DNA from: a virus
IMG/VR virus record: IMGVR_UViG_3300008113_000144
Coordinates: 1 to 64,000 of that record
DNA length: 64,000 nucleotides
Reading direction: 5' to 3' (one strand)
Below are positions 20,685 through 31,119 of the stretch, one piece after another. Below the pieces are notes generated by a model. It worked only from the letters and a program-made list of their open reading frames with translations, had not been told where the DNA came from and did no database searches. Position numbers and translations under genes: made by a program. Numbering within the stretch: position 1 is the first letter of the stretch; every line of letters starts with the position of its first letter.

Positions 20685-23600
20685 TCAAACCGAGTAAGGA
20701 ATGATATCATTTCCTGAATCTATGGTGCTAGATCCAGAAATTACTGTACAACCAGTAAAGGATGTTGAAGTCTTTCCTGTGTAAGAAATAACTGTATATT
20801 GGGTCGAAGAACCTTGGAATAAGTAACCAGATGTTGGGAATTTAGAAGTATTACCAACAACACTCAAGATATTTGTTGTTGAAAGATCTGTTAGTACAGA
20901 AAGTACAACAGGATTTTGAATTGATGGAGCAGCTAAATTGAATTTTGCTCCAGATAAAGTAATTGCTGAATATGGTCGTTCGGTAAAATCATCTACCGTA
21001 ATTGTTGGATATATGAAGGAAATTTCTTCGATACTAGTAGAAGTTGATAATAATCCAGTATCAATAAACTTATTATTTTCATATGTTTTCAAATTAAAGC
21101 CAGCATTTATTGAATAGTATGAAGTATAAAATTCGTCAAGTATTACAGCTTTATTTTCAACTTCTACTATTCCATTATTTCTTGTTAAAACTTCGTTGAT
21201 AGGATCTTCTAAAATTACCTCACCTGTTCTCGTAAGAACAACATTATCTAATATAATTGATTCAAGGTAATAATCTAAAGTTCCTGTTTTATAGAATCTA
21301 GTTACATCAGCATTTTTAGCTAACTTAGAAGATAACAGAGTTGATAATGTATATACAGTTAATGGAACGTCTAGGTTAGTGGTTATCGTATTAGACGTTT
21401 GAATATATGTATTGTCAGCGTATAGATTATGATTTAATTTTATTTCCCTAGAAATAGGATCAGATAAAATAGTAGTTAATGTGGATACTACGGATAAAGC
21501 ATTTGCTGCTAATACAGTAATATTAGTTGATTCTACTAAGTTAGTATTATCTAAACCAATATTGACAAAGTTTGTAATTAACCTATCACTAGTTACTAAA
21601 GAAGTGCTAAGTACACTAGATACAGAGCTAAATGTATAATCAACTTCTGTTGTAATTGTGGAAGAAGTAATTACATCTAATTCTAAGTTAATTGACTGTA
21701 CTGTTGTAATTTCTTTGTCTGTCTCACCAGACATTTGAACATTAACAGCATTCGATACATTTAATACTCCTGCTTCAGTAAGTGTAGAAACATAACTTTG
21801 AGTTGAGTAAATGTTAGTAACAACATTATATGATATTGGAGGAATTATAATTATTTCCTTAATAACATCAATTTCTTTTACATCAGGTACTTCAAAGTTA
21901 TATTGAGTATTAATTTCTCTTTCTACATCTTCTATTACACTCGCTTCTACAACCAACGAAATAGATTGTACTAATACTGTAGGCTGAGGAATAACTGTAG
22001 AAGTAACTTCTGTGGTGAATATAGTAGTTGGACCTACAGGAACAATAGAAATTAGTTCTGGTAAATGTCTTAGATAATCGCCAGCTTCATGTGTTGTCAC
22101 CGTTGTGCCAGCAGCACCTCTTTCTACACCAAGGAAACGATCAGAAAGTTTTCTAGCGTATCTAACAATTTCTTTACCGATAAGAAGTCTGCTAGCATCA
22201 GGGAATCTTCTGGTATCAGGAATATAAACAATAGTATCAGTTAGAGATAATGGAGCATCTAAGAAAGCACCAACATCATTTGTGGCATCTGAAGGAATTT
22301 CAATAATAGCATTGTTTAAAATTTTGTTTATATTAACAGTAATTTCTCTGTCAATCGAAGATATTGTTGAAGAAGAAACAATATCTGCTGGTACATCAAT
22401 AATAGAAGTAATTTGTCTTGATGTAATATAATTTAAAGGATCAGCAATCGAAGTTCTAGAATCAATTAAGATTTCTGTGTCAAATTTTTGCTGAGCAGTA
22501 GCTAAAACTTTTGGTTTTGGCGTAATAATTTGAGTTACAAATCTATCTAATTCTTTTTTATCAAGTAATCCACCAAAAGTAATTAAAGAGAAAATACCAA
22601 GAGCAGCAGGACCAGAACCAGAAATAGTAATAGTAGAAGTTGTGCTATGCTCCGTTGTAATTGCTATACTAGAAGAAATATTTAATACTGTAGAGGAATC
22701 AATCTTTCTAGTAGGTTGTTTAATTCTGTTATAACCTCTAGCCACAACAACTTTTGGTGGCTGAGTATAACCAGAACCACCATCAACTAAAACAATATCA
22801 AGTATTTGACCACCATAAGCAATTACTTCTGCCTTAGCTCCACCGCCATTACCATCAACTGGAATGAAATAAACTTTTGGAGTGGTGTAATATTGATATG
22901 CTGTTGGTTGTAATAAAATTCCTCTTTCAAAATAAAGTTGTAGGTCTCTCTTATTGTATTCAATATCAGAAACATTTAACGAGCTAATAGAACCATCTTC
23001 AAAGTCTACATTGGCAGTAATACTTAATCCTTCTCCTCGTGTAATACCTTCGTAGTTTGTAGACCTTACTTTGGTATAAATTTGGTTTGAAATATATTCG
23101 GAAGGATTGTAATTTCTAGTGTTGACAAAATTAGGTAATGATAGTATTTCACGATAATCTAATTCACCATCAATTTGAATTTTATCACCAGGGTATAAAT
23201 TAGCATTCAACACATTCTTTTCTAGCCAAGCATCATCTCCTGCTTTAGTGTCAAATAACCAAGGAGAAATATTTCTCTTTAATATTCTATTTCCTTCGGA
23301 ATCTTCAGTGTAAGAATATTCAATTGAATCAACATTTGATATTGGATATTCTTTGTATTGTGTTGTTATTTGAGGAACAAAAATTGGTTCTCCTGATAAA
23401 ACATTTATTTCGCCATAATATGGACCAAAAACATCAACATAGTAATATTTTTGTACGGTGGTAGATTCTGTTAAGTTCCATGTAACAACACCATTAAAAG
23501 TGCCATTATTCTGTACAGCAGGAACTTCATAATTTTGATTGTAATATGATCCAGTATAACTGTTAACGAATATTCTATTATATACTGATGGATCTGAATC

Positions 23601-26600
23601 TAATTGATAATAATATATTGATGTTAAATCATTTGGAATTACCCAAGTAATTGTCCCATTTGACGTGCCATTATTAAGAATATTATTAGTTACAGGAGTT
23701 CTATTTCCAAATCCATCATCTTTTACAATAGACACCGAACTTGGAGAAGATATAACTAATTCTAATATATTATAAGCAGAAACAAAGATACTTGGATTTA
23801 CATCAGTAGGTCTTCCTGGATCTACAAAACCAGTTCCATTATAAGACAAAACAAATGTAGAAGTTTCACTATTTTGTGGTTCTAATCTATCTAAAATATA
23901 AAATGGTCTTCCTAGAGTGTTTACGTTAAATGTTACTGTATTTCCTTGTCTTAAGGTTAAAGTAGAATCGCTTAAATTTTGAGTAGGATTAAATGTTGTG
24001 GTAACATTCCAATCATTTGTTTCATCTGGAAAGGTAACATTATAGTTGTAACTAGCAGTATCTAACTGCTCAACTAAAATAAAAGTTTCTTCAAGTTCTT
24101 CTATATTAATAATTTTCAAGTCTGGGTCAGATAGATTTATAGTATCAGATAAATTATGATTTAATAATGTCACAATAATTTCATTACTTGATACTTTTTT
24201 AAATCCTCTTATGTATCCAAGAGTATTATCTCCTTCATTTAAAACAATTTTGAAAACAGATAGATCTGTGTAGAGGTCACTAAATGTCTGACTTACGTTG
24301 TTTCCAACGATAGTTACATCAATTGAATTATAATAAGTATCTGGTTCAAAATCATAGAATGTTAATGACTTTGGTAAATCTCTTCCATATACCAGTATAA
24401 TAGAAACTTGTTGATAAATTGTTTCTCCCGATTCAGAGATATATTTTTGGAGAGGATTCGTAAAGGTAATATTGGGTCCTACAATTTGATAAGAATCCCC
24501 TTCTCTTTGTAAAACACCATCAATTATAACAAAAGCATATAATGATTCATCAATTTTTCTTACTCTTCCTTCTAACTCATCAAGAATTAGATAAGGACCA
24601 CCCTTTCTAAATTCAATGAGTCTATTCTCGATAGTAAATCTTTCATAATTGCCAATAGTGTAGATAAAGCACTTCTCACTTCCTTTTAATTCGGAAGGTA
24701 ATTCGGTATCATATTGATCTTCCTGGTCAATTGGAGCGGAAGAAAATACAATTTTATCTGTAACGCTTGGATCTTCTGACCTTAAAATATAATAAGAATT
24801 ACCGAATTGAGTATCAGCAAAAGACTTAGAATTTTGAATAACTCCGTTTAGAGTTACAATTAAGTTTTCGTTTTGGTCTGTTTTGACAATAGAATTATCT
24901 TCATAGTATAAATCGAACGAAGTTTTAACTCCATCAAATTGATTTGATATCGATTTAATCTTTTTGAAGTATCTTGAATTTAATGAAGAATTTTTAAACT
25001 TAATCGCTCTACCATAGAATTTTTGTGGGCTGACTTCTTGCCCTTCTACAATTCTAGTACCAAATGGAGGTTGGGAGAATTTAATTGTTGTTCCAGAAAT
25101 TGTATAAGACTTTCCTGGCTCTTGTAGTATACCGTCTAAAGTTACAACAATTTGTTGTGGATTGTCTAAAAATAGTGGAGTATTTGTTTTGGTATTAATT
25201 AAAGTAAATTCTGTAGTGCCAACAACTTTACCTGTGTTTGGATCAAAATCTCCATCAAATTCTGGAGACAATCTTACATTATATGCTAATGTTTCCGAAG
25301 AATCAAATGTATCTACGGAAACAGCTCCTAGACCTCTTTCTACAAGTAATGATTCATATTTTACAACAGTATTAGTTACATATTTTCTAGTATCAATTAC
25401 AGTGATATTTACTGGCGCTAGAGTAATTACACTATAAGTTTCTACTGTTTTTTGATCGGATGGCATCGTGATTGAGCTATCCGTTTCAATTAATACTTCA
25501 CCAAATAATTGGAAACCTGCTGGGTGAGTGGTTTCTTTAATCAAATCTTTCCAAACTTCAATTGGAGTTTTTGATTTAATTACATAAGAATAATCTTGGT
25601 AGAAATACGAATCTAATAATTTCTGTGAGTTTGCTCCAACCTTTCCTTTGTCGGATGAATAAAATCCTAAGTTATCATAATATGATCTAATGTCAGGATT
25701 AAATTCTGTACTTAGTTGTGATACTAGAATAGCAGTTCTAGTAACGTCTTTGCCGAAAATAGGATAGTTATTTTCAAATATGCCTTGAATGTTTTCTACT
25801 TTTAATAAATTACTACCAGCACGCCAACCATTTTTTGATACTTTTGCTTTTGCTCCAGTGAAAGGTTGAGTTATAGTTTCTCCAGGGAAGAAATCATAAT
25901 CATTAAAATCTTTAAGTAAAAATGTGGTATTTGATTTGTACTTAGCTAGTGTTGTTTTATCGGCATTAAAATAATAACCATTATTAACTATACTAATATT
26001 TTGTGGTACGCCAATAGTTTCAGACTCTAGGAAAATACTTACGTCTGTTTCAATTATTTTTACGGTTGGTTTTTCTGTAAATTTACCACCGTTTAAAACG
26101 AGAATTGATGTAACTTTACCACTTTCTTGAATACATTTAAATTCGTATTCTGATTCAGAATCAATGATAATAGCTTTTGGTTTTGAATAATTAATTCCTT
26201 GCTGGATAATATCAAAACCAACAACAGTTTTGTTTAAAGTATCGTAAATAGGATCAACTAAACATTCGTATTCAGCAGAAGGAAGAACTCCATCAACTGT
26301 AGGTATCTTTTTGTAATTTTGTCCAGTATTTGTAATTTTTATTTTATCAATTTTACCAATGGCAAATGGAGAAGTTGTGGTATACGTAATTACTCCTGTG
26401 CCATCATATTCTGGTATTGTAGATAATTTGTATACTAATTTTTTGCTAGTGGCATAAGATACTGTCTTTTCTCCAACCAAAGGATCATCTATAATCTTTA
26501 AGAAAGAATTGTTGGTATTAACATCTGGTGAAACTTTAATGAAATAAAAATAATTATTAAAATTAATTCTTCTTCTTTCTGTAAAATTATTATTTGAAAT

Positions 26601-29600
26601 ATTTGGACCAAATCCTAATTTGATAGTTACAAAAGATCCTGGGCTACCAGGAGAAACATTACTTACAAATTTCTCTTCTGTAAAAATGTTATAATTTGAA
26701 CTAGCTGAAAAATCTAGATATGTGTTAACCATGGAAAAATGGCTAACGTCAAATTTATATTTGTAATATTTTTGTATTTCAATAATTGGATTTGTTATTA
26801 AATTATCTTCTGTATTCTTAGAAAATTCTAAATTAAATTGAGGATCTTCTGCTGTTTTAATAGTTACTAGTTTAGCTGGTGTGCTAGAATCAAAGAAAAT
26901 AGAACTTTGAAGTATTTTTACTGGATTTGTAGTTCCGTAATCATATGAAACAAAAATTTCCTTCTTATTTTCATCATAAGAAATAATGTACGGAGTATTA
27001 GCTTGTTCGCCAAATGGACGATAATTTTCGGCAAATCTATAATTTCCTTCAAAAAGAGATACAGCTAACCCGTCAAAATGATTAGTTGGTCTAGTTCCTT
27101 TTTGACCTCTTTCTACACGAACAGATTTTTCTTCTATATCAACACTAGTAATTTGTACAATTTCTTCATTTAATTTCAAATAATCGCCAATTGATAAATT
27201 GGTGATGTTAGATAATTTTAGTGTTTCATTAGTAGCAGCAAAACCAACATGGTCTACAACAATGTACAATCTTTGTTCACTGCCAGTATTTGATAATCTA
27301 CCTAAATCTTCATCTGCTACAGTTAGAACATCTCCTGGCAAATAACCAGATCCTTTGTTCGTTATAGTAACTCTACGTACAGGACCATAACCTAAGCCAT
27401 CAATATTTGAGATTTCAATAGTAGCTTTTGCGTTATTTGGATTTCCTGGAAGACCAAGACCATCTCTTGCTTTTGTAGAATCTTGGAAGATTAATTCGAC
27501 ATTTTGATATGATTGAGCAAAAGTGTAATCAGATCCACTGTTTAAAACATCAGCACTACCAATTCCCCTGTCAACAATACGAGAATTGTGTGATATTTGA
27601 TTTAAAATTGCTTTTTGATATAATCTTTTTCTTACAAAATATGTAGTTTGTGTTTCAGCATCATTTGGTAAAACATCAACTGTAATTTTATCGCCAATAG
27701 CAACGTTATGATTTTCTTCTGTTTCTAAAATAGCAACTTTATCATCGATTTCAAAGATATTCAAATTTTTACTTAACGAGAATTTGCTAATAATTTTTGA
27801 TCTAGAAGTATCACCTAAATTACTGCTCTTTAAGAAATAGTTGTCATCAATGTTAAATTGACCACTAATAACTTTAATCTTCAAAGAATTTTGGCGAAGA
27901 ATGCCTTCAAGAACTTCTCCTGTTGCTATATCAGAATTAGCTTTTCCTTTGCCGTCAGTTAACGTTAAAATTGACCCCTTAGTAAAGGTAGAATTTTTGT
28001 CTAGGATCAATGTTAAAACTTCAGTTGAAGATGAGATTGGATCAGTTAAGTTAAATTGTCCAGAAACATTCCTTAGAACAAATTCGCTATCATTTATAAC
28101 ATCACCTATTAAAACACCACCAGCTTGATTACCATCACTTTGATTTTGAGTAATGACATCTCCTTCAAACAGATAAGCAATTTTGTCAATTCTTATTTGA
28201 ACAGCTTTAGTCTGTTCTGATTCTAACGAAACAACATCTTTTCCTTGTACAGAAGAAACGTTAGCTTCTGCTCCAAAACCTTCTGTTAAAAAGTCATTGA
28301 TTGAAATAAAAGAATTTACTGAAAAATTAGGAAGTGAATTATAAACAGCAGCTTTCGATACCGTACCAGATTTTACATCTTTGATAAATCCAATAAAGTT
28401 TAATCCGTTTTCCTCAAAATCAGAAGTTTTTAATCTCTTTACATTTGTAGGAATATCATCCTGTGAAATTTTTGAATTGTAGTTAGAGTCAACAGGCAAT
28501 GAATAATAGTTATTGCCCAGAACATATGGGAAAACAGGCGTGTTGCTTGAATTGATTGACAAGAAATAAGCATAAACACCATTTGGATAATCTGGTGTTA
28601 CACAGAATCTGCCATTATTTTGATCTAGTTCAAGTTTTCCTGATTGTACACTAGGAACCCATGTGTAGTCATCAATGAAAGTACCCAATGGATATTCAGT
28701 AATAGAAGGACCATTGGGACGAGAATTTTTTAATTGATAGCCACTTGAAAGTCTAGCAATAGAAGAATTACTATTAACTGGATCAGAATATCCATAAGGT
28801 CCATATATTGGATTGCCATCATAAGCATATCCAATAATAGGAGAATGTTTTAATGTTGCTGTTTGCTCGTAAGCAGAAGTTAAATTATCGTTAATTCTTT
28901 TTCTTAAAACTACTGGGTTAGCTACTACACCATACCCATATTTTCTTGAAATATCAAAATTTTCAAAGACGTATGAATTGTTTGTGTCTAATGAATTTTT
29001 AAGTTTTTCGTATCTATTTTTTACCCAACGCTTGATTTTAGCCGATGCTTGAGCACCTTTTCCTACAGGATCTACAAAAATAGAAACATATCCTCTTGTA
29101 TAAAATCTACCACCACTGATTCTTTTACAAGATTCAATTTTTCCATCAGTAGTTAAGATTGCTTCGTATTCGGCAAAATTACCTTTACCCAATTCATCAA
29201 TAATTCTAATGATAGGTGGCGACGAATAGTATTGACCTGGATTATCTACTTTTATACTTGTAATTCTTCCTTCTGTTACAACAGCAGATAATTTTGCTCC
29301 TTCGCCAGATGTAATTCTAATTACAGGATCTTCTTGATAGTTGTCATCTGAAATTAAAGTTATTTCTCCAACTGTTTGTCCAGACAAAGATGACAAAGCC
29401 TTATTTGGTTGCTCGTTAATTAAAACATAAGGAGCAGCTTCGTAACCATTGCCCTTGCTATCAATAGTAATTGTTTCAATCTTACCAAATTTTACAGAAT
29501 CAAAATCTTTGTAACTAAAGATTGGAGTTCCATCAACTAAAATACCTACATCTCTATTTGTAGTTTGATATACTTCAGTTGTTGTAGTTGGATTTTTTCT

Positions 29601-31115
29601 GATTAATTTTAGATGCTTTTGATCTGCTAACGGCTCAACAACTTCAGTTGTTAATAAATCAGTAACATTTGGGAAAGATGAAGAGCAGATATAAAAATAT
29701 TGGTCATCTTCATAAATTGCTGATACATCAGCATTTAAATCACCTACTTGACTGTTTACGCCAGGAACAAAAGAATTTACTTTATCAAAGTCTGTATTTA
29801 ATAACCATCTTGTGGCATTTGATTCAACATCAAAAATTATTGGATGTCTAGATTCAAAACCAGAGCTTTCTGCTTGTACAATGTCTCCAGTTTCGGAATA
29901 TGGCTTGCCATCTTTTGGTAATAGGTTATAAAGTACACCTAAAGTAACAAGAGTTACTCCCGATCCTTCAATAGTAGAAAAACTGTATACTGGCTGACCT
30001 TCTGTGTGTAATTGTTGGGCAGATCTTTCTGTGATAACAAATTGATTTAGGTTCTTTTCTGTGTATTCAAAAATTTCTGAGCCAATTTGTATTTTTCCTT
30101 GCTTTGGAAATCCTTGAGTTGAAAATACATCAATTCTTTTTCCTGGTCCATCAGAAGGAGAAATGTTAGTTCTTAAAGTTGTTTTACCAGCTACTCTAAA
30201 AGAACCATTTACTGTAGAAGGCTCTAAAACAAGCTCGTAAATATCTTCGTTTCCTGCTTTGCCAATGTAAGAAACATTGTCTACAACAGCAGAAGCAAAG
30301 GTAATAGACTTATCAAAATCATCTAAAGCTTGAGTAATTGTGTTGCCAACAAGTGAATTTACGTCACCAGAGATTACTTTTACTTTTAAAGCATACTTAT
30401 TAATCCAATCTGAAGTTGATGCTTTTAAAGTAAAATCTTTTGGATTGTATACAGATACTTGCTCTGTAGGATCTTTAGAAATGATAGAATTAAAAATAAA
30501 TCTAATTGATCTATCAGTTCCTTTTGCTCTGTAGAAATCACCAATATTTTTAATTAGTGTTCTCTTGTCTACGTCATTCTTTAAATACTTTTCTGGAAAC
30601 GCTCCGAGATATTCAGCTTCAAAGTTTTTAACAAAAGCGTATAAGAATAAATTACTAATGTTGAAAACTTCGTCTCCTGTGTAATGAGGAGCCGCTTGTG
30701 TAGTTACGAATTCGCTTGAAGTGTATAGATCTCCTAGAGTATTGTTGCCGCTAACACCTCTAGATACTTCTAAAAATTGTGTTTCTGTTCTTTCTTTGTA
30801 GAAACAGATCTCGTCACCAATTCTGATATAACCATTTTCTTCTGGGAAAGAAGAAGCATCTTCTACGCTAATTGTTGTTGCATTATTAGCAATAGATTGT
30901 GATAGCTTTGTATTTTGGTTTAATAAATTCTTTTCGTAAAAATTAATATCACGATACTTAGTGATATTCGATAAAATATCTAATGGCTGACCACGTAGTT
31001 CTAACTGCTCGTAGTATTTCTCTACAAACTTAGAAAAGTTTTCGTACTCGCTAGAAATGAACCCAGGTAATTGACTCTCGATTAGGGTTGAGATTTTTCT
31101 TGTCTTAGCGGCCAT
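20685..31115 (-). CDS. gp7: Baseplate wedge initiator gp7-like giant protein with YHYH domain, 3476 aa
   Basis: Lies between gp6 and gp8 as T4 gp7 does, four bases after the gp6 stop. The N-terminus (TLIESQLPGFISSEYENFSKF, then EKYYEQLE) is the conserved cyanophage gp7 head. Residues ~760-870 contain a YHYH-type domain (IIGYAYDGNPIYGPYGYSDP, then YPNGVYAYFLS). Around 540-650 and ~2350 there are GxGYxxxPxVxI beta repeats. Residues ~2500-3300 are low-complexity Ser/Thr/Ile-rich. T4 gp7 is about 1030 aa, so most of this length is added insertion or repeat sequence. No late promoter precedes it, so it should be read through from gp25/gp6. Confidence 0.85.
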   Translation of the reverse strand: MAAKTRKISTLIESQLPGFISSEYENFSKFVEKYYEQLELRGQPLDILSNITKYRDINFYEKNLLNQNTKLSQSIANNATTISVEDASSFPEENGYIRIGDEICFYKERTETQFLEVSRGVSGNNTLGDLYTSSEFVTTQAAPHYTGDEVFNISNLFLYAFVKNFEAEYLGAFPEKYLKNDVDKRTLIKNIGDFYRAKGTDRSIRFIFNSIISKDPTEQVSVYNPKDFTLKASTSDWINKYALKVKVISGDVNSLVGNTITQALDDFDKSITFASAVVDNVSYIGKAGNEDIYELVLEPSTVNGSFRVAGKTTLRTNISPSDGPGKRIDVFSTQGFPKQGKIQIGSEIFEYTEKNLNQFVITERSAQQLHTEGQPVYSFSTIEGSGVTLVTLGVLYNLLPKDGKPYSETGDIVQAESSGFESRHPIIFDVESNATRWLLNTDFDKVNSFVPGVNSQVGDLNADVSAIYEDDQYFYICSSSFPNVTDLLTTEVVEPLADQKHLKLIRKNPTTTTEVYQTTNRDVGILVDGTPIFSYKDFDSVKFGKIETITIDSKGNGYEAAPYVLINEQPNKALSSLSGQTVGEITLISDDNYQEDPVIRITSGEGAKLSAVVTEGRITSIKVDNPGQYYSSPPIIRIIDELGKGNFAEYEAILTTDGKIESCKRISGGRFYTRGYVSIFVDPVGKGAQASAKIKRWVKNRYEKLKNSLDTNNSYVFENFDISRKYGYGVVANPVVLRKRINDNLTSAYEQTATLKHSPIIGYAYDGNPIYGPYGYSDPVNSNSSIARLSSGYQLKNSRPNGPSITEYPLGTFIDDYTWVPSVQSGKLELDQNNGRFCVTPDYPNGVYAYFLSINSSNTPVFPYVLGNNYYSLPVDSNYNSKISQDDIPTNVKRLKTSDFEENGLNFIGFIKDVKSGTVSKAAVYNSLPNFSVNSFISINDFLTEGFGAEANVSSVQGKDVVSLESEQTKAVQIRIDKIAYLFEGDVITQNQSDGNQAGGVLIGDVINDSEFVLRNVSGQFNLTDPISSSTEVLTLILDKNSTFTKGSILTLTDGKGKANSDIATGEVLEGILRQNSLKIKVISGQFNIDDNYFLKSSNLGDTSRSKIISKFSLSKNLNIFEIDDKVAILETEENHNVAIGDKITVDVLPNDAETQTTYFVRKRLYQKAILNQISHNSRIVDRGIGSADVLNSGSDYTFAQSYQNVELIFQDSTKARDGLGLPGNPNNAKATIEISNIDGLGYGPVRRVTITNKGSGYLPGDVLTVADEDLGRLSNTGSEQRLYIVVDHVGFAATNETLKLSNITNLSIGDYLKLNEEIVQITSVDIEEKSVRVERGQKGTRPTNHFDGLAVSLFEGNYRFAENYRPFGEQANTPYIISYDENKKEIFVSYDYGTTNPVKILQSSIFFDSSTPAKLVTIKTAEDPQFNLEFSKNTEDNLITNPIIEIQKYYKYKFDVSHFSMVNTYLDFSASSNYNIFTEEKFVSNVSPGSPGSFVTIKLGFGPNISNNNFTERRRINFNNYFYFIKVSPDVNTNNSFLKIIDDPLVGEKTVSYATSKKLVYKLSTIPEYDGTGVITYTTTSPFAIGKIDKIKITNTGQNYKKIPTVDGVLPSAEYECLVDPIYDTLNKTVVGFDIIQQGINYSKPKAIIIDSESEYEFKCIQESGKVTSILVLNGGKFTEKPTVKIIETDVSIFLESETIGVPQNISIVNNGYYFNADKTTLAKYKSNTTFLLKDFNDYDFFPGETITQPFTGAKAKVSKNGWRAGSNLLKVENIQGIFENNYPIFGKDVTRTAILVSQLSTEFNPDIRSYYDNLGFYSSDKGKVGANSQKLLDSYFYQDYSYVIKSKTPIEVWKDLIKETTHPAGFQLFGEVLIETDSSITMPSDQKTVETYSVITLAPVNITVIDTRKYVTNTVVKYESLLVERGLGAVSVDTFDSSETLAYNVRLSPEFDGDFDPNTGKVVGTTEFTLINTKTNTPLFLDNPQQIVVTLDGILQEPGKSYTISGTTIKFSQPPFGTRIVEGQEVSPQKFYGRAIKFKNSSLNSRYFKKIKSISNQFDGVKTSFDLYYEDNSIVKTDQNENLIVTLNGVIQNSKSFADTQFGNSYYILRSEDPSVTDKIVFSSAPIDQEDQYDTELPSELKGSEKCFIYTIGNYERFTIENRLIEFRKGGPYLILDELEGRVRKIDESLYAFVIIDGVLQREGDSYQIVGPNITFTNPLQKYISESGETIYQQVSIILVYGRDLPKSLTFYDFEPDTYYNSIDVTIVGNNVSQTFSDLYTDLSVFKIVLNEGDNTLGYIRGFKKVSSNEIIVTLLNHNLSDTINLSDPDLKIINIEELEETFILVEQLDTASYNYNVTFPDETNDWNVTTTFNPTQNLSDSTLTLRQGNTVTFNVNTLGRPFYILDRLEPQNSETSTFVLSYNGTGFVDPGRPTDVNPSIFVSAYNILELVISSPSSVSIVKDDGFGNRTPVTNNILNNGTSNGTITWVIPNDLTSIYYYQLDSDPSVYNRIFVNSYTGSYYNQNYEVPAVQNNGTFNGVVTWNLTESTTVQKYYYVDVFGPYYGEINVLSGEPIFVPQITTQYKEYPISNVDSIEYSYTEDSEGNRILKRNISPWLFDTKAGDDAWLEKNVLNANLYPGDKIQIDGELDYREILSLPNFVNTRNYNPSEYISNQIYTKVRSTNYEGITRGEGLSITANVDFEDGSISSLNVSDIEYNKRDLQLYFERGILLQPTAYQYYTTPKVYFIPVDGNGGGAKAEVIAYGGQILDIVLVDGGSGYTQPPKVVVARGYNRIKQPTRKIDSSTVLNISSSIAITTEHSTTSTITISGSGPAALGIFSLITFGGLLDKKELDRFVTQIITPKPKVLATAQQKFDTEILIDSRTSIADPLNYITSRQITSIIDVPADIVSSSTISSIDREITVNINKILNNAIIEIPSDATNDVGAFLDAPLSLTDTIVYIPDTRRFPDASRLLIGKEIVRYARKLSDRFLGVERGAAGTTVTTHEAGDYLRHLPELISIVPVGPTTIFTTEVTSTVIPQPTVLVQSISLVVEASVIEDVEREINTQYNFEVPDVKEIDVIKEIIIIPPISYNVVTNIYSTQSYVSTLTEAGVLNVSNAVNVQMSGETDKEITTVQSINLELDVITSSTITTEVDYTFSSVSSVLSTSLVTSDRLITNFVNIGLDNTNLVESTNITVLAANALSVVSTLTTILSDPISREIKLNHNLYADNTYIQTSNTITTNLDVPLTVYTLSTLLSSKLAKNADVTRFYKTGTLDYYLESIILDNVVLTRTGEVILEDPINEVLTRNNGIVEVENKAVILDEFYTSYYSINAGFNLKTYENNKFIDTGLLSTSTSIEEISFIYPTITVDDFTERPYSAITLSGAKFNLAAPSIQNPVVLSVLTDLSTTNILSVVGNTSKFPTSGYLFQGSSTQYTVISYTGKTSTSFTGCTVISGSSTIDSGNDIIPYSV

Positions 31116-31119
31116 TTAA

